From Streptomyces sp. 378 (GTDB taxonomy: Bacteria; Actinomycetota; Actinomycetes; Streptomycetales; Streptomycetaceae): a stretch of DNA of 64,000 bases. The notes beneath the pieces were generated by a model. That model made no database searches, had not been told where the DNA came from, and saw nothing but the letters and a program-made list of their open reading frames with translations. Shown piece by piece: positions 1-11,900 of this stretch; the stretch's first letter is position 1, and the number at the start of each line of letters is the position of its first letter. The DNA is taken from the NCBI RefSeq assembly GCF_030124145.1, contig NZ_JASKMS010000009.1, positions 212,156-276,155 of the forward strand, given 5' to 3'. The translations under genes and the position numbers were made by a program.

Positions 1-857
1 TCGCCGCCGGCCGCATCCTGTCCGAAGTGACGGGCATGACCTGGCAGGAAGCAGTGGCAGCGCTCGTCCTGGAGCCCCTGGGCGTCGTCCCCGCCTTCCT
101 GGGCGACGCCACCCCCGCCCGGCCGCTCGCCAGCGGGCACGCCCTCAACACGGCCACCGGCCTGGTACGCCCGGCCCATCAGAACCTCGCCCCGGTGGAG
201 GCCCCGGCCGGAGCGCTGCTGGCGAGTGCCGAGGACCTGGTCGCCCTGGGCAGGGCCTTGATCGGCAGGTCCGCCGGACTGCCGGCCTCCGTCGCCGACC
301 GGATGCGGCACGCCGAACCGGCCGCGGACCCCGGTGCCCTCGCCGACTCCTGGGGCCTGGGTCTCGCCCTCTTCCGACAGGACGGCCGGGTGTGGTGCGG
401 CCACGACGGGAACGCCCAGGGAACCTCCTGTCACCTGCGGGCGGACCCCGACAGCGGCGTGGTCATCGCCTTCACCGGCAACGCGGGCGCCGCCACCGCC
501 CTGTGGCGTGACATGGCCGCGGAACTCACCCGGATCACCGGGATTCGCGTGCCCACCGCCCCGGCCGCCGACACCCGCCGCGGACTCGCCGTGGCACTCC
601 CGGAGTGCGCCGGAACCTACCGCAACGGGGGCACCGAGTACCTGGTCAAACTCGACGGGGACGACACGCCGACGCTGTCCGTCGACGGCGACTATCCCAT
701 CCCGCTGGTCTGCTATCCGGACCTGTCCTGCGACCTGGTGGATCCGGCCACCGGCCGGGTCGAACCGGGCGGCCGCTTCCACCGCGATCCCGCCACCGGG
801 GCCATCGATCGCCTGCAGATCTCCGGACGCACCGCGCGCCGCACAGGCACCGACTGA
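1..857 (+). CDS. Serine hydrolase of the PBP/beta-lactamase fold, candidate stand-alone PBP-type thioesterase (5' end missing)
   Basis: The reading frame is open from the window edge to TGA at 855-857; the first in-window ATG (27) is internal, so the SxxK nucleophile region lies outside. What remains is the C-terminal half of a class C beta-lactamase/esterase-like fold: a GALLASAEDLVALGRAL helix, WGLGLAL, and a GHDG motif near nt 399-410 (WCGHDGNAQG), the third active-site motif of this family. The last ~90 residues (from about nt 590) form a separate beta-rich domain (CAGTYRNGG onward). A PBP domain followed by a lipocalin-like domain is the layout of SurE-type thioesterases, which release and cyclise peptides from NRPSs that end in an epimerase. 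The next genes are exactly such an NRPS with no thioesterase of its own. The fold is well supported. The offloading role is inference from context; an ordinary esterase or D-aminopeptidase is the alternative. Confidence 0.75.
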   Translation, partial: AAGRILSEVTGMTWQEAVAALVLEPLGVVPAFLGDATPARPLASGHALNTATGLVRPAHQNLAPVEAPAGALLASAEDLVALGRALIGRSAGLPASVADRMRHAEPAADPGALADSWGLGLALFRQDGRVWCGHDGNAQGTSCHLRADPDSGVVIAFTGNAGAATALWRDMAAELTRITGIRVPTAPAADTRRGLAVALPECAGTYRNGGTEYLVKLDGDDTPTLSVDGDYPIPLVCYPDLSCDLVDPATGRVEPGGRFHRDPATGAIDRLQISGRTARRTGTD

Positions 858-1012
858 CCACGTGCCGGATCGGCGCCGACTGACCGCCTGCCGGATCGAC
901 GCCGTCTGATGGCGTGCCGGATCGGCGCCGTCTGACCGTGTGCCGGGCCGGCAGCGTCCGACTGCGCCTCCGATCGGCACCGTCCGACCGCACGCCGGAT
1001 CGGCGCCGTTCC
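846..1012. repeat. Array of about six 26-bp imperfect tandem repeats upstream of the NRPS operon
   Basis: The unit is close to TGCCGGATCGGCGCCGTCTGACCG plus 2 bp. The GAT of GCCGGATCGGC recurs at 868, 894, 920, (946, degenerate), 972 and 998, exactly 26 bp apart, and a partial unit starts at 846, inside the last codons of the upstream hydrolase. Each good copy contains the self-complementary CGGCGCCG. A 26-bp period is not a multiple of 3, so the array is not coding. It fills most of the 299-bp gap between the hydrolase and the first NRPS gene. Confidence 0.85.
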
Positions 1013-1156
1013 GGCCGCGCGCGGCACCGGCACAGCCCGATCGCCCCGCACCCGCCCCGTACGCAAGGACCCCGCACCGCTCCGGCGCGCCCACGCGCCG
1101 CCCGAGCGCGGCGCGCCGGGTCCGCGCGCCGCCCCCGCCCGAAGGACTGCACCCCG

Positions 1157-2960
1157 ATGACGGACCCGCACTCCCCGCGCCCCGCCACGCTCGTCCCCCC
1201 ACCGGCAGGCACCGTCCCGTCGGCCCCCGTCCGTGACGTCACCCGTCACGTCCCGCTCGGTGAGCTGTTCACCGGGTGGGTGACGCGCGACCCGGACGCC
1301 CCCGCGGTCACCGACGGCCGGAGCACCTGGTCGTACGGGGAACTCGCCCGGCGGGCCGGCCGGCTCGCCGTCCACCTCGTCGCGAGCGGCGCTGGACCGG
1401 AGCGGACGGTGGCCCTGGTCCTGCCCCGCTCGATGGAACTGATCGCCGCCGAGCTGGCCGTGGCCCTCACCGGTGCCGCCTTCCTCCCCGTGGATCCCGA
1501 CTACCCGGCCGAACGACGGGCGTTGATGCTCGCCGACGCCGCTCCCGCCGTCGTCCTGGACGACCTCGACCGGGTCCGCGCACTGATGGAGGGCCAAGAG
1601 CGAGAGACGGACGCGGTCCCGAGCCGGGCGCTCCCCGATCACGCGGCGTACGTCATCTTCACCTCCGGCTCCACCGGCACTCCCAAGGGCGTCACCGTCA
1701 CCCACCGCGGCATCGCCGGTTTCGCCGCGGCGGCCGCCGAACGCTACGCCGTCGGCCCGGGCGACCGTGTGCTGCAGTTCTCCTCACCCAGCTTCGACGC
1801 CTCCGTACTGGAGCTGTGCGTCTCCGTGCTGTCCGGCGCCCTGCTGGTGGTCCCGCCGAACGGACCCTGGCTGGGCGACGAACTCGCCGACGTCCTGGAC
1901 GGGCACCGCGTCACACACGCCCTCATACCGCCGGCCGCCCTGGCCACGCTGCCCGACCCGGCGGACATCGGGGGCCTGCCGTCGCTGCGCACCCTGATCG
2001 TCGGGGCCGAGGCGTGCCCGGCCACGCTCGTCGACCGGTGGGCACCCGGCCGCCGCATGATCAACTCCTACGGGCCGACCGAAGCCACCATCGTCGCCAC
2101 CTGGACCGGACCACTCAGCGCCGGCACCGGGACACCCACCATCGGCGGCCCGCTTCCCGGCATCGAGGCGCACGTCCTGGACGCGGCGCTGCGCCCGGTG
2201 CCGCCCGGTACCGAGGGCGAACTGTACGTGGGCGGCGACGGACTGGCCCGCGGCTACCTGGGCCGCCCCGGCCTGACCGCGACACGGTTCGTCGCCCACC
2301 CCTCCGGGCCGCCCGGCGCCCGCCTCTACCGCACCGGCGACCGGGTGCGCCGGCGCGCCGACGGCGAGCTGGTGTTCGTCGGCCGGGCCGACCGGCAGGT
2401 CAAGGTCCGCGGCTTCCGCATCGAGCCCGGTGAGATCGAAGCCGCCCTGATCCGCGACCCGGAGATCCGCGAGGCCGTCGTCGTGGTCCGCGACGAGGAA
2501 CCCGCCCGCGGCCGGCTCATCGGCTATGTCACCCCCGCCGACCCCGCGCACAGGCCCGAGCCGGCCCGGCTGCGAGCCGCCCTCACCGCCGCTCTGCCGG
2601 CCCACATGGTGCCCTCCGCCGTCGTCGTGCTGGATGCGTTGCCGCTCACCCCGCAGCACAAGATCGACCTGCGGGCGCTGCCCGCCCCCGGCGGCGCGCC
2701 GGCCGAGCGGCACGTCGAACCGCGCACCGACGACGAACGGACCCTGGCCGCGATCTGGGCCGACGTCCTCGGTGTCGACACCGTCGGCGTCACCGACGAC
2801 TTCTTCGACCTGGGCGGCGACTCGATCCTCGCGGCCCGCACCCTGACCCGCATCCGGGAAGCGTTCGGCGCCCGGCTCACCCTGCGCGACGTGTTCACCG
2901 CGCGGACCGTCGGCGCGCTCGCCCCGCTGACCGCCGATCCGTCCGCCGTCGCCCCGCCGG
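1157..2960 (+). other. NRPS module 1 (A-T), loading module
   Basis: A-domain core [10 protein letters not shown] lies near nt 1660-1690 and the T-site LGGDSI near 2811. Pocket residues read against the GrsA PheA positions give DALLIGSIVK, the same class as modules 5 and 10. It is a hydrophobic pocket (DA start, G301, VV-like end), compatible with Leu or an aromatic residue; I cannot settle which. The A10 motif is QHKIDL instead of the usual NGKLDR, but the Lys is kept. No E domain and an LCL-type C domain next, so an L-residue. Confidence 0.8.
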
Positions 2961-5900
2961 AGCCGATCCCCTCCGCTCCGCGCTCGGAGCCCGTCCCGCT
3001 CTCCGGCGCCCAGCGGCGCCTGTGGTTCCTCGACGACCTCGCCGACGGCGGAACCGAGTACAACACCGGCGTGGCGCTGCGGCTGCGCGGGCCCCTCCAC
3101 ACGCCGGCCCTGGAACGCGCCCTGCACCGGCTCGCCGCCCGCCACGACTCCTTGCGTACCACCTTCGCCACCGTCGACGGACAGGGCGTCCAGCTCGTCG
3201 CCGCCGAGGCGGAGCTGCCGCTGCGCACCACCGACGTCGGGCACGTGCCCGCCGACCGGCGCGACCAGGCCGTCGAGCGCCTGCTGACCGAGGAACTGCG
3301 CCGACCCCACGACCTGACGACCGGGCCCCTGACCCGGGCGCTGCTCATCCGCCGGGCACCCGAGGACCACGTGCTGCTGCTGGCCCAGCACCACATCGTC
3401 ACCGACGGCTGGTCGGTCGGCGTCCTGACCCGGGACCTGGCGGCGCTCTACCGCGCGGAGGCCGCCGGCGAACCCGAGGACCTGCCCCGGCCGGAAGTGC
3501 AGTACCCGGACTTCGCGCTGTGGGAACTCGAGCGGCACACGGCCGACGCCGACGCGGACGACCTCGCCTACTGGAAACGCCACCTCGTCGGCCTCCAGCA
3601 GCTCGACCTGCCCACCGACCGGCCGCGCCCCCCGGTGCGCACCACCGCGGGCGCGTCTCACCGCCAGGACATACCGCGCCACCTGATCGACCGGCTGCGG
3701 CAGTTGGCCGCGGGCCGTGACACCACCGTCTTCACGGTGTTCGCCGCGGCGGCGGCCGTGCTGTTCGCCCGCTACTCCGGGCAGCGGGACGTGGCGTTCG
3801 GCACCGTCACCAACGGGCGTGACCGCCGCGAACTGGAGGACGTGACGGGCTTCTTCGCCAACACCGTCGTGCTGCGCGGCGAGGTCGACGACGCCGTCAC
3901 CGTGGACCGGTTCGTGCAGGCCATGCGCGCGACCGTGCTGGACGCGTTCGCCCATGACGGCGTGCCCTTCGACCGGGTGGTCGAGGAACTCGCCCCGCCG
4001 AGAGATCCCAGCCGCACCCCGCTGGTGCAGGCGCTGGTGGTCCAGCAGGCGGCGCCCGCCCGGCCGTCGGCCGCCGCCGGGGTACGCATCGAGGAACATC
4101 CCCTGCCCCGCCCGGCTGCCCGCTTCGACCTCGTGCTGGAGTTCGCGCCGCGCGCCGACGGCGGCCACGAGCTGACGGTCGAGTACAACACCGACCTGTT
4201 CGAGACGGCGACCGTGGCCCGGATGGCCCGGCAACTGCATCACCTGCTCGAAGGCATGGCGGACGGCCCGCACCGGACGCTGGCCGAGCTCCCGCTGTTG
4301 TCCGAGGGCGAGCGGCATGTGCTCCTGGACTCCTGGAACCCGCCCGCGCCGGCCGAGGACCGGGGCGAACGGTCCACGCTCCCCGCGCTCTTCGAGGAGC
4401 AGGTGACCCGGACTCCCGGCCGGACCGCCGTGACCTGCGGCGCGACCCGGCTGGACTACGCCGGGCTGAACCGGCGTGCCAACCGTCTCGCCCGGCTGCT
4501 GGCGGCGCGCGGTGCGGGGCCGGAGTCCCTGGTGGCGCTGTGCCTGCCGCGCACCGCAGGCCTGCTTCCGGTGCTGTGGGCCGTACTGAAGTCGGGCGCC
4601 GGATACCTGCCCGTCGACCCGGGCTACCCGGCCGAGCGCATCCGCTTCATGCTCGCCGACGCGGCCCCCGCCCTCGTCCTGGCCACCCGGGAGACGGCGC
4701 ACGCCCTTCCCGAGGACTGCGAGCCGCTGCTGCTGGAGGACGTGGCACCCTTCGACGCCGACACCTCGGACCCGGCTCAAGCCGACGCGGCGGATCCGCC
4801 CGGTGCCGACGCCGCCGACCGGACCGTCGCCGATCTGACGGCCGCCGACCTGACCGACGCCGACCGGACGGGGCCGCTCCACCCGTCCCATCCCGCCTAC
4901 GTCATCTACACCTCCGGCTCCACCGGCCGGCCCAAGGGCGTGGTCGTCACCCACCGCAGCGTGGCCGCGCTCGCCGCCTGGGCCGGGGACACGTTCGGTT
5001 CGCGCGGGTTCTCCCACGTCGTCGCCTCCACCTCCCTCAACTTCGACGTGTCCGTCTTCGAGTTGCTGTGCCCCCTGCTGGCCGGCGGCAGCGTCGAAGT
5101 GGTCGCCGACCTCACCGCCCTCGCCGACCTCGCCGCCTCCCGCCCGCGCCGGGCCGGACTGCTCAGCGGCGTGCCGTCCGCGCTGTCCCGCGTGTTCGGC
5201 GGCGACGGCGCCATCGAGGCGGACACCGTCGTCCTGGCCGGCGAGGCCCTGCCCGCCCGGACCGTCCGGGACATCAAGGACGCCATGCCCGCGGCCGAGG
5301 TGGCGAACATCTACGGCCCCACCGAGGCCACCGTCTACGCCACCGCCTGGTTCGCCGACGGCGCGCTCCCCGACCAGGCCCCTCCCATCGGCCGTCCCGT
5401 GGCCCGCACCCGCGCCTACGTGCTGGACCGCCTGCTGCGCCCCCAGCCGCCCGGCGTCACCGGCGAGTTGTACCTCGGCGGCGGCGGACTCGCACGCGGT
5501 TACCTCCGCCGCCCCGGCCTGACCGCCGCCCGCTTCGTCGCCGACCCGTTCGGTGCCCCCGGAGAGCGCATGTACCGCACGGGCGACCTGGTGCGCTGGA
5601 GCGCCGACGGCCAGCTCGAGTACCTCGGCCGCATCGACCAGCAGGTCAAGGTGCGCGGCTTCCGCATCGAACTCGGCGAGGTCGAGGAGGCCCTGCGGGG
5701 CTGCGCGGGCGTCGCCGAAGCCGCCGCCACCGTCCGCGACGGCGACGGCCACCGCCGCCTGGCCGGATACGTCGTCCCCGCCCCCGGCGCCCGCGTGGAG
5801 CCTGAAGCCGTACGCCGGGAACTCGGGCGCACCCTGCCCGACTACATGGTCCCCTCGGCCGTCGTGGTGCTGCCCGCCCTGCCGCTCAACCCCAACGGCA

Positions 5901-8900
5901 AGCTGGACCGCGGCCGGCTCCCCGACCCGGCACCGGCCGAACCCGCCGCCCGCCACGTCGCCCCCCGCACCCCCACCGAACGGACGCTCGCCGCCATCTG
6001 GACCGACGTCCTGCACGTGGAGCGGGTCGGAGCGGACGACAACTTCTTCGCGCTGGGCGGCGACTCCATCCTCAGCATCCAGGTCGTGGCCCAGGCCCGG
6101 CAGGCGGGCCTGACGATCACCTCTCGGGACGTCTACCAGCACCAGACGGTCGCCGCCCTGGCCCGCCGCGCCGACGAGACGGACCGCCGCCGGACCGCCG
6201 CCCCGTCCGCGCCCGTCGAGGCCACCGGCGCCGCGCCTCTGACACCCATCCAGCACTGGCTCTTCGACAGCGCCGCCGAGCGGGCCGGACACTTCGCCCA
6301 GACCCTCTCGGTGGAACTGCCCGCCGACGTCGACGCGAGCGCGCTCCAAGCCGCCCTCGACGACGTGGTCGCCCACCACGACGCACTGCGCTCCCGCTTC
6401 CTCGCCGACGGCACGCGCGTACGGTGGCTGATCGACGGCCCGGCCGCCCGCTGCCGCCTCATCCACCACAGCGGCCCCGAGACCGACAGCCCCCACCTCG
6501 GCCCGTACGACCTGGGCCACGGCCCGCTGCTGCGCGCCGTCCTGCACGACCGCGGTGACGGACGGCCGCCCGTCCTGCACCTGTCCGTCCACCACCTCGT
6601 CGTGGACGGGGTCTCCTGGCGCCTGCTCCTCGAAGACCTCGAACGCGCCTACCGCGCCCGCAGCGAGGGCCGGGACGGCGCGGCCGCGCTGCCCCCCAAG
6701 TCCTCCCCGCTGCGGCAGTGGGCCGAGCGCCTGGCCGCGCACACCGCCGCCGGCGGTTTCGACGACGAGCAGGCGTACTGGATCCGCGAGACCGAAGGCG
6801 CCCGGGCGCCTCTGCCCGCGGACCGGCAAGGCACCGGCACCTACGCCTCTCAGCGCACGGTGACGGTGCGACTCAGCCCCGAGGACACCGAAGCGCTGCT
6901 GCGGACCCTCCCCGAGACGTACCGTACTCAGGCCAACGACGTCCTGCTCGCCGCCCTCGGCCGGGTGCTGTGCGGCTGGAGCGGGCACGACCGGGTCCTG
7001 GTCGACGTCGAAGGACACGGCCGTGAGGAGCTCTTCGCCGACGTCGACACCAGCCGCACCGTCGGCTGGTTCACCACCCGCCACCCCGTCGCCCTGACCG
7101 TCCCGCCGAAGGCCCCCTGGGACACCGTGCTCAAGCAGGTCAAGGAACACCTGCGCGCCGTGCCCCGGCACGGCATCGGCCACGGCGCCCTGGCCCTGCC
7201 GGGCCGCGACGGAGCACCCCTCCCGGCGACCGGCGCGCAGATCAGCTTCAACTATCTCGGCCGGTTCGGCCTGTCCGAGACCTCCGAGGGCCTGTACCGC
7301 GGGCTGGCCCGCCCCCTGGAGCTGGACGCCGACCCCTCGGCGACACGCCCGCACGCCCTGGAGGTCGTGGGGCGGCTGGACGGCGACAGCCTGGAATTCA
7401 CCTGGTTCCACTCCGATCGGGTGCACCGGCCGGAGACGGTCACCGACCTGGCGGAACGCTACGCCGACGCGCTGGCCGGCCTCGCCCGGTACGCGGCCCG
7501 CCCCGGCACCGCCGGACGCACCCCCTCGGACTTCCCGCTGGCCCGACTCGACCAGACCCACGTCGACCGCATCGCGGGGGAGGACCCCGCCGGGGTGGAG
7601 GACGTCCACCCCCTGACGCCCACCCAGGCCGGCATGCTCTTCCACCGGCTCTCCCAGGACGACCGCGGCGTCTACTTCCAGCAGCTGACGTTCCTCCTCG
7701 ACGGCGTGTCCGAGCCTCGGGTGCTGGCGGACGCCTGGCAGCGGGTCACGGACCGCACGCCGGTGCTGCGCTCGCGGGTGGTGTGGCAGGACGTGCCCGA
7801 GCCGCTGCTCGTGGTGCAGGGCCGGGCGGCCGTGCCGGTGGAACTGTCCGACTGGCGCGACCTCACCGCCGCCGAACGCGACGAGCGGCTGCGCGACCTG
7901 CTCGACCGCGATCGTGCCCGAGGCATCGACCTGACCCGCGCACCACTCCAGCGCCTGGTGCTGGCCCGGGTCTCCGACCGTGCGGTCCGCGTCGTGTGGT
8001 CCTTCGACCACCTGATCCTGGACGGCTGGAGCCTGTTCCAGGTCCTCTCCGACGTCTTCGCCTGCCACGCGGGACTGTCCGGCACCGCACACATCGCGCT
8101 GCCCGAGCGCCGCCCCTTCCGTGACTACGTCGCCTGGTCGCGTGAGCGCGCCGACGGGGCCGAGGCCGAACGGCACTGGCGTTCCCGCCTGAACGGCCTG
8201 AGCGAGACCACGGCGCTCCCCTTCGACCGCGAGCCCCGCGAGAACCACCGCGCGGAGTCGACGGCGGCGGTGCGCGTCACCCTGCCCGAGCCCGCCACGA
8301 AAGCGCTGGAGGGCCTGGCCAGGACGGCGGGCCTCACGATGAACACCCTCGTCCAGGGCGCCTGGGCGGTGCTGCTGAGCCGTCAGGCGGGCCGCGACGA
8401 GGTGGTCTTCGGCACCACCGTCTCCGGACGGCCCGACGAGCTGCCCGGGGCCGACGCCATCACCGGCCTGTTCATCGCGACCCTGCCCACCCGTGTGACC
8501 GTGCCGCGCGACGAGCCGCTGCTCACCTGGCTGGCCCGGTTCCAGCAGGAGCAGAGCGAGGACCGGCGCCACGACCACGTGCCGCTGCACCGGATGACGG
8601 CGTACACCGACCTGCCCGAGCGGGCCGCCCTCTTCGACAGCATCGTCGTGTTCGAGAACTACCCGGTCGACGACGACCTCGCCGCCGCGCACGGGCTGCG
8701 GCTGACCGGTCTGGACGGCATCGAGACCACCAACTACCCGCTGAGCCTGGTCGCCTACCCCGGCACGGAACTCGCCCTGCGCCTCGGCTACGACCCCGAC
8801 CTCTTCGACGCCGCCACCGTCGAGCGGATGGCCGAGTACCTCACCGTCCTGCTGGAGGGCTTCGCCGCCACCCCGCGGCGCACTCCCGCCCGCCTGCCCC

Positions 8901-11900
8901 TGCTGACCGCCGCCCGCCGTGAGCAGGTGCTCCACGCGTGGAACGACACGGCCACCGGCACCCCGGCGGCGACCACCGCCGACCTCTTCGCCGAGCAGGT
9001 GGAACGCACCCCCGACGCCGTGGCACTGCTGGCCGGCGCCGAGCGGCTGACCTACCGCGAACTCCACGCCCGGGCGGCGGCACTGGCCGGCCGGCTGGCC
9101 GGGCTCGGGGTTCGCCCGGAGGTCTCCGTCGGCGTGCTGATGGACCGCTCGACCACCCTCGTCGTCGCCCAGCTCGCCCTCGCCCGCCTCGGCGGCGTGT
9201 ACGTGCCGCTCGACGGCCGGGCACCCCGGGAACGGCTGCGCACGATGCTCACGGAGGCCGGCGCCGGCCTGCTGCTCACGGACGCCGAGTGGCACGAGAC
9301 GGCCGCGGATCTCCTCCCGGAGGGACGCGTATCGCGCCCGGACCTGGACACCGAGGCCCCGGCCGCGAACCTCACCACCGTGCCGCGCGTGCGCCCCGAC
9401 ACCGTCCAGTACCTCATGTTCACCTCCGGCTCCACCGGCGCCCCCAAGGGCGTGGCCGCCCGGCAGCGGGACGTCGCCGCGCTCGCCCTCGATCGCGCCT
9501 TCGCCGGCCACGACCGCGTCCTCGTGCACTCCCCGCACGCCTTCGACGCCGCCACCTACGAACTGTGGGTGCCCCTGCTGCGCGGTGGCACGGCCGTCCT
9601 CGCCCCGCCGGGGGACGTGGACGCCGCCGCCGTCCGCCGTGCGATCAGCGACCAGGGCGTGAGCTGCCTGTTCCTGACGATCGGCCTGTTCCGGCTGCTC
9701 GCCCAGGAGGACCCCGCCTGCCTGCGCGGCGCCCGGGAGGTGTGGACCGGCGGCGAGGCCGTGCCCGGCGCCGCGGTACGACGCGTGCTCGACGCCTGCC
9801 CCGACCTCACCGTCGTCGACGTGTACGGCCCCACCGAGACCACCACCTTCGCCACTCGCCGAGCCTTCCGCGCCGGTGACACGCTGCCCGCGACGCTCCC
9901 CATCGGCCGCCCCCTGGACGACACCCGCGCCTACGTCCTGGACGACGCGCTCCAGCCGCAACCGCCCGGCGTGCCGGGAGAGCTGTACCTCGCGGGCGCC
10001 GGACTGGCCCGCGGCTACGCCGGACGCCCCGGCGCCACCGCGGCCCGCTACCTGGCCGACCCCTACGGACCGCCCGGCGGGCGGATGTACCGCACCGGTG
10101 ACATCGTGCGCTGGAGTGCCGACGGCGAACTGCACTTCGTGGGACGCGTCGACGACCAGATCAAGATCCGTGGCTTCCGCGTCGAGCCCGCCGAGATCGA
10201 GGCCCGGCTCACCGCCCATCCGGCGATCGCCGAGGCGGTGGTGTCGGTGTCACGGCACGAGGGACGCAAACGCCTGGTCGCGCATCTGGTGCCGGCCTCC
10301 GGTGCCGCCGTGTCGCAGGCGGCCGAGCTGCGGGCCCATGTGGCCGGGGAACTGCCCGACTACATGGTCCCGGCCGCGTTCGTCACCGTGGCCGAGCTGC
10401 CCCTGACCGCGAACGGCAAGGTCGACCGGCGACGGCTGCCCGAACCCGAGTGGTCCGCGGCGGCCGACACCGCCTACCGCGCGCCGCGCACCGAGGCCGA
10501 GCGGGTGCTCGCCGGCATCTGGGCCGAGCTGCTCGGCGTGGACCGCGTCGGCCTCGACGACCACTTCTTCATGCTGGGCGGCGACTCGATCGTCAGCATC
10601 CAGGTCGTCTCGCGCGCCCGCACCGCCGGCCTCGCGCTGACCCCGAGAGACCTGTTCCGCCACCCCACGCTCGCCGACCTGGCCGCCGTCTCGACCGGCG
10701 CCCACGCGACCGTCGCGGGCACCGGGCCGGTGTCCGGGGAGGTCCCGCTCACCCCGATCCAGCACTGGTTCCTCGACGCCGAGCCGCCGCGCCCGGAGTA
10801 CTTCAACCAGTCGGTGGTCGTCGAGACGCCCGAGGACGTCGATCCCGGCGCGCTGCACGCCGCTCTGGCCGCGCTGTGGACCCACCACGACGCCCTGCGC
10901 GCCCGTTTCACCCGCGGGGCGGACGGCACCTGGCGTCAGTCGTACACCGCCGCGGACACCGAGCTGCCGGAGCTGCTGCGGGTGCACGACCTGAGAGGTC
11001 AGGACGCCCACACCGCCGGACAGACCGAGGCCCGCCTCTCCCACGAGGCGCACACCGGCTTCCGGCTGGACAGCGGGCCGCTGATCGCCGCCCGCCTCTT
11101 CACCGGTGACGGCCGGTCCCCGCGCCTGCTGCTGACGGCCCATCACCTGATCGTCGACGGTGTCTCCTGGCGCGTCCTGCTGGAGGATCTGGAGACCGCC
11201 TACCGGCAGGCCCGGACCGGCGAGCCGGTCCGGCTGCCGCAGCGCACCACGTCCGTGCGGGAATGGGTGCGCAGGCTCACCGCACGCACCGGTGAGGCGG
11301 ACCTCGCCGCCCAGCGCGCCCACTGGGCGGACCTCTCGCGGCACTGCGCCGAATCGCTGCCGGTGGACCTGGACGGCGGCAACACCGTCGCCGACCTGCG
11401 CGCCGTGACCGTACGCCTGGACCGGCAGCGCACCGACGATCTCCTGCGCGAGGTCCCCGGCGTGTACCGCACCCGCGTCGACGACGTCCTGCTGACCGCC
11501 CTCGGCCGCGTCCTGGCGGACTGGACCGGCCGCGGTGTCGTCGCCGTGGGACTGGAGGGGCACGGCCGAGAGGACCGACTCTTCGACGACCTCGACCTGT
11601 CGCGCACGGTCGGCTGGTTCACCAGCCTCTTCCCGGTCGCCCTCGACCTGCCCCGGGGCGACTGGGGCGCCGCGCTGAAAGCCGTGAAGGAACAGCTGAG
11701 GGCCGTGCCCGACCGGGGGATCGGCTACGGCGCCCTGCGCCACCTCGCGGGCGACGAACGGCTCGCCGCCGCGCCGCTGCCCGGTATCAGCTTCAACTAC
11801 CTGGGCCGGTTCGACTGGTCCGCCGCCGACGCCGAGCTGGTCCGGGCCGTTCCCGGCGGCCTGGACGGCGCGGAGGACCCCGGGGCGCCTCGTCCGCACC

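Noticed and set aside
846..1012. CRISPR array
   Set aside because: The 26-bp units are directly contiguous with no unique spacers, and no cas genes are present.
914..1156. Upstream extension of the first NRPS frame to an ATG-like start at 914
   Set aside because: It would translate the 26-bp repeat region into Arg-rich sequence and lacks a ribosome site; ATG 1157 has one.
1784..10219. Very long open frame on the - strand (about 2800 codons) inside the first NRPS, and others like it at 15260-19969, 21897-26627 and 26709-34829
   Set aside because: Shadows of high-GC coding DNA: stop codons are rare in the frame that mirrors G/C third positions. The translations are Gly/Val/Arg-rich noise without domains, while the + strand shows complete NRPS motifs throughout.
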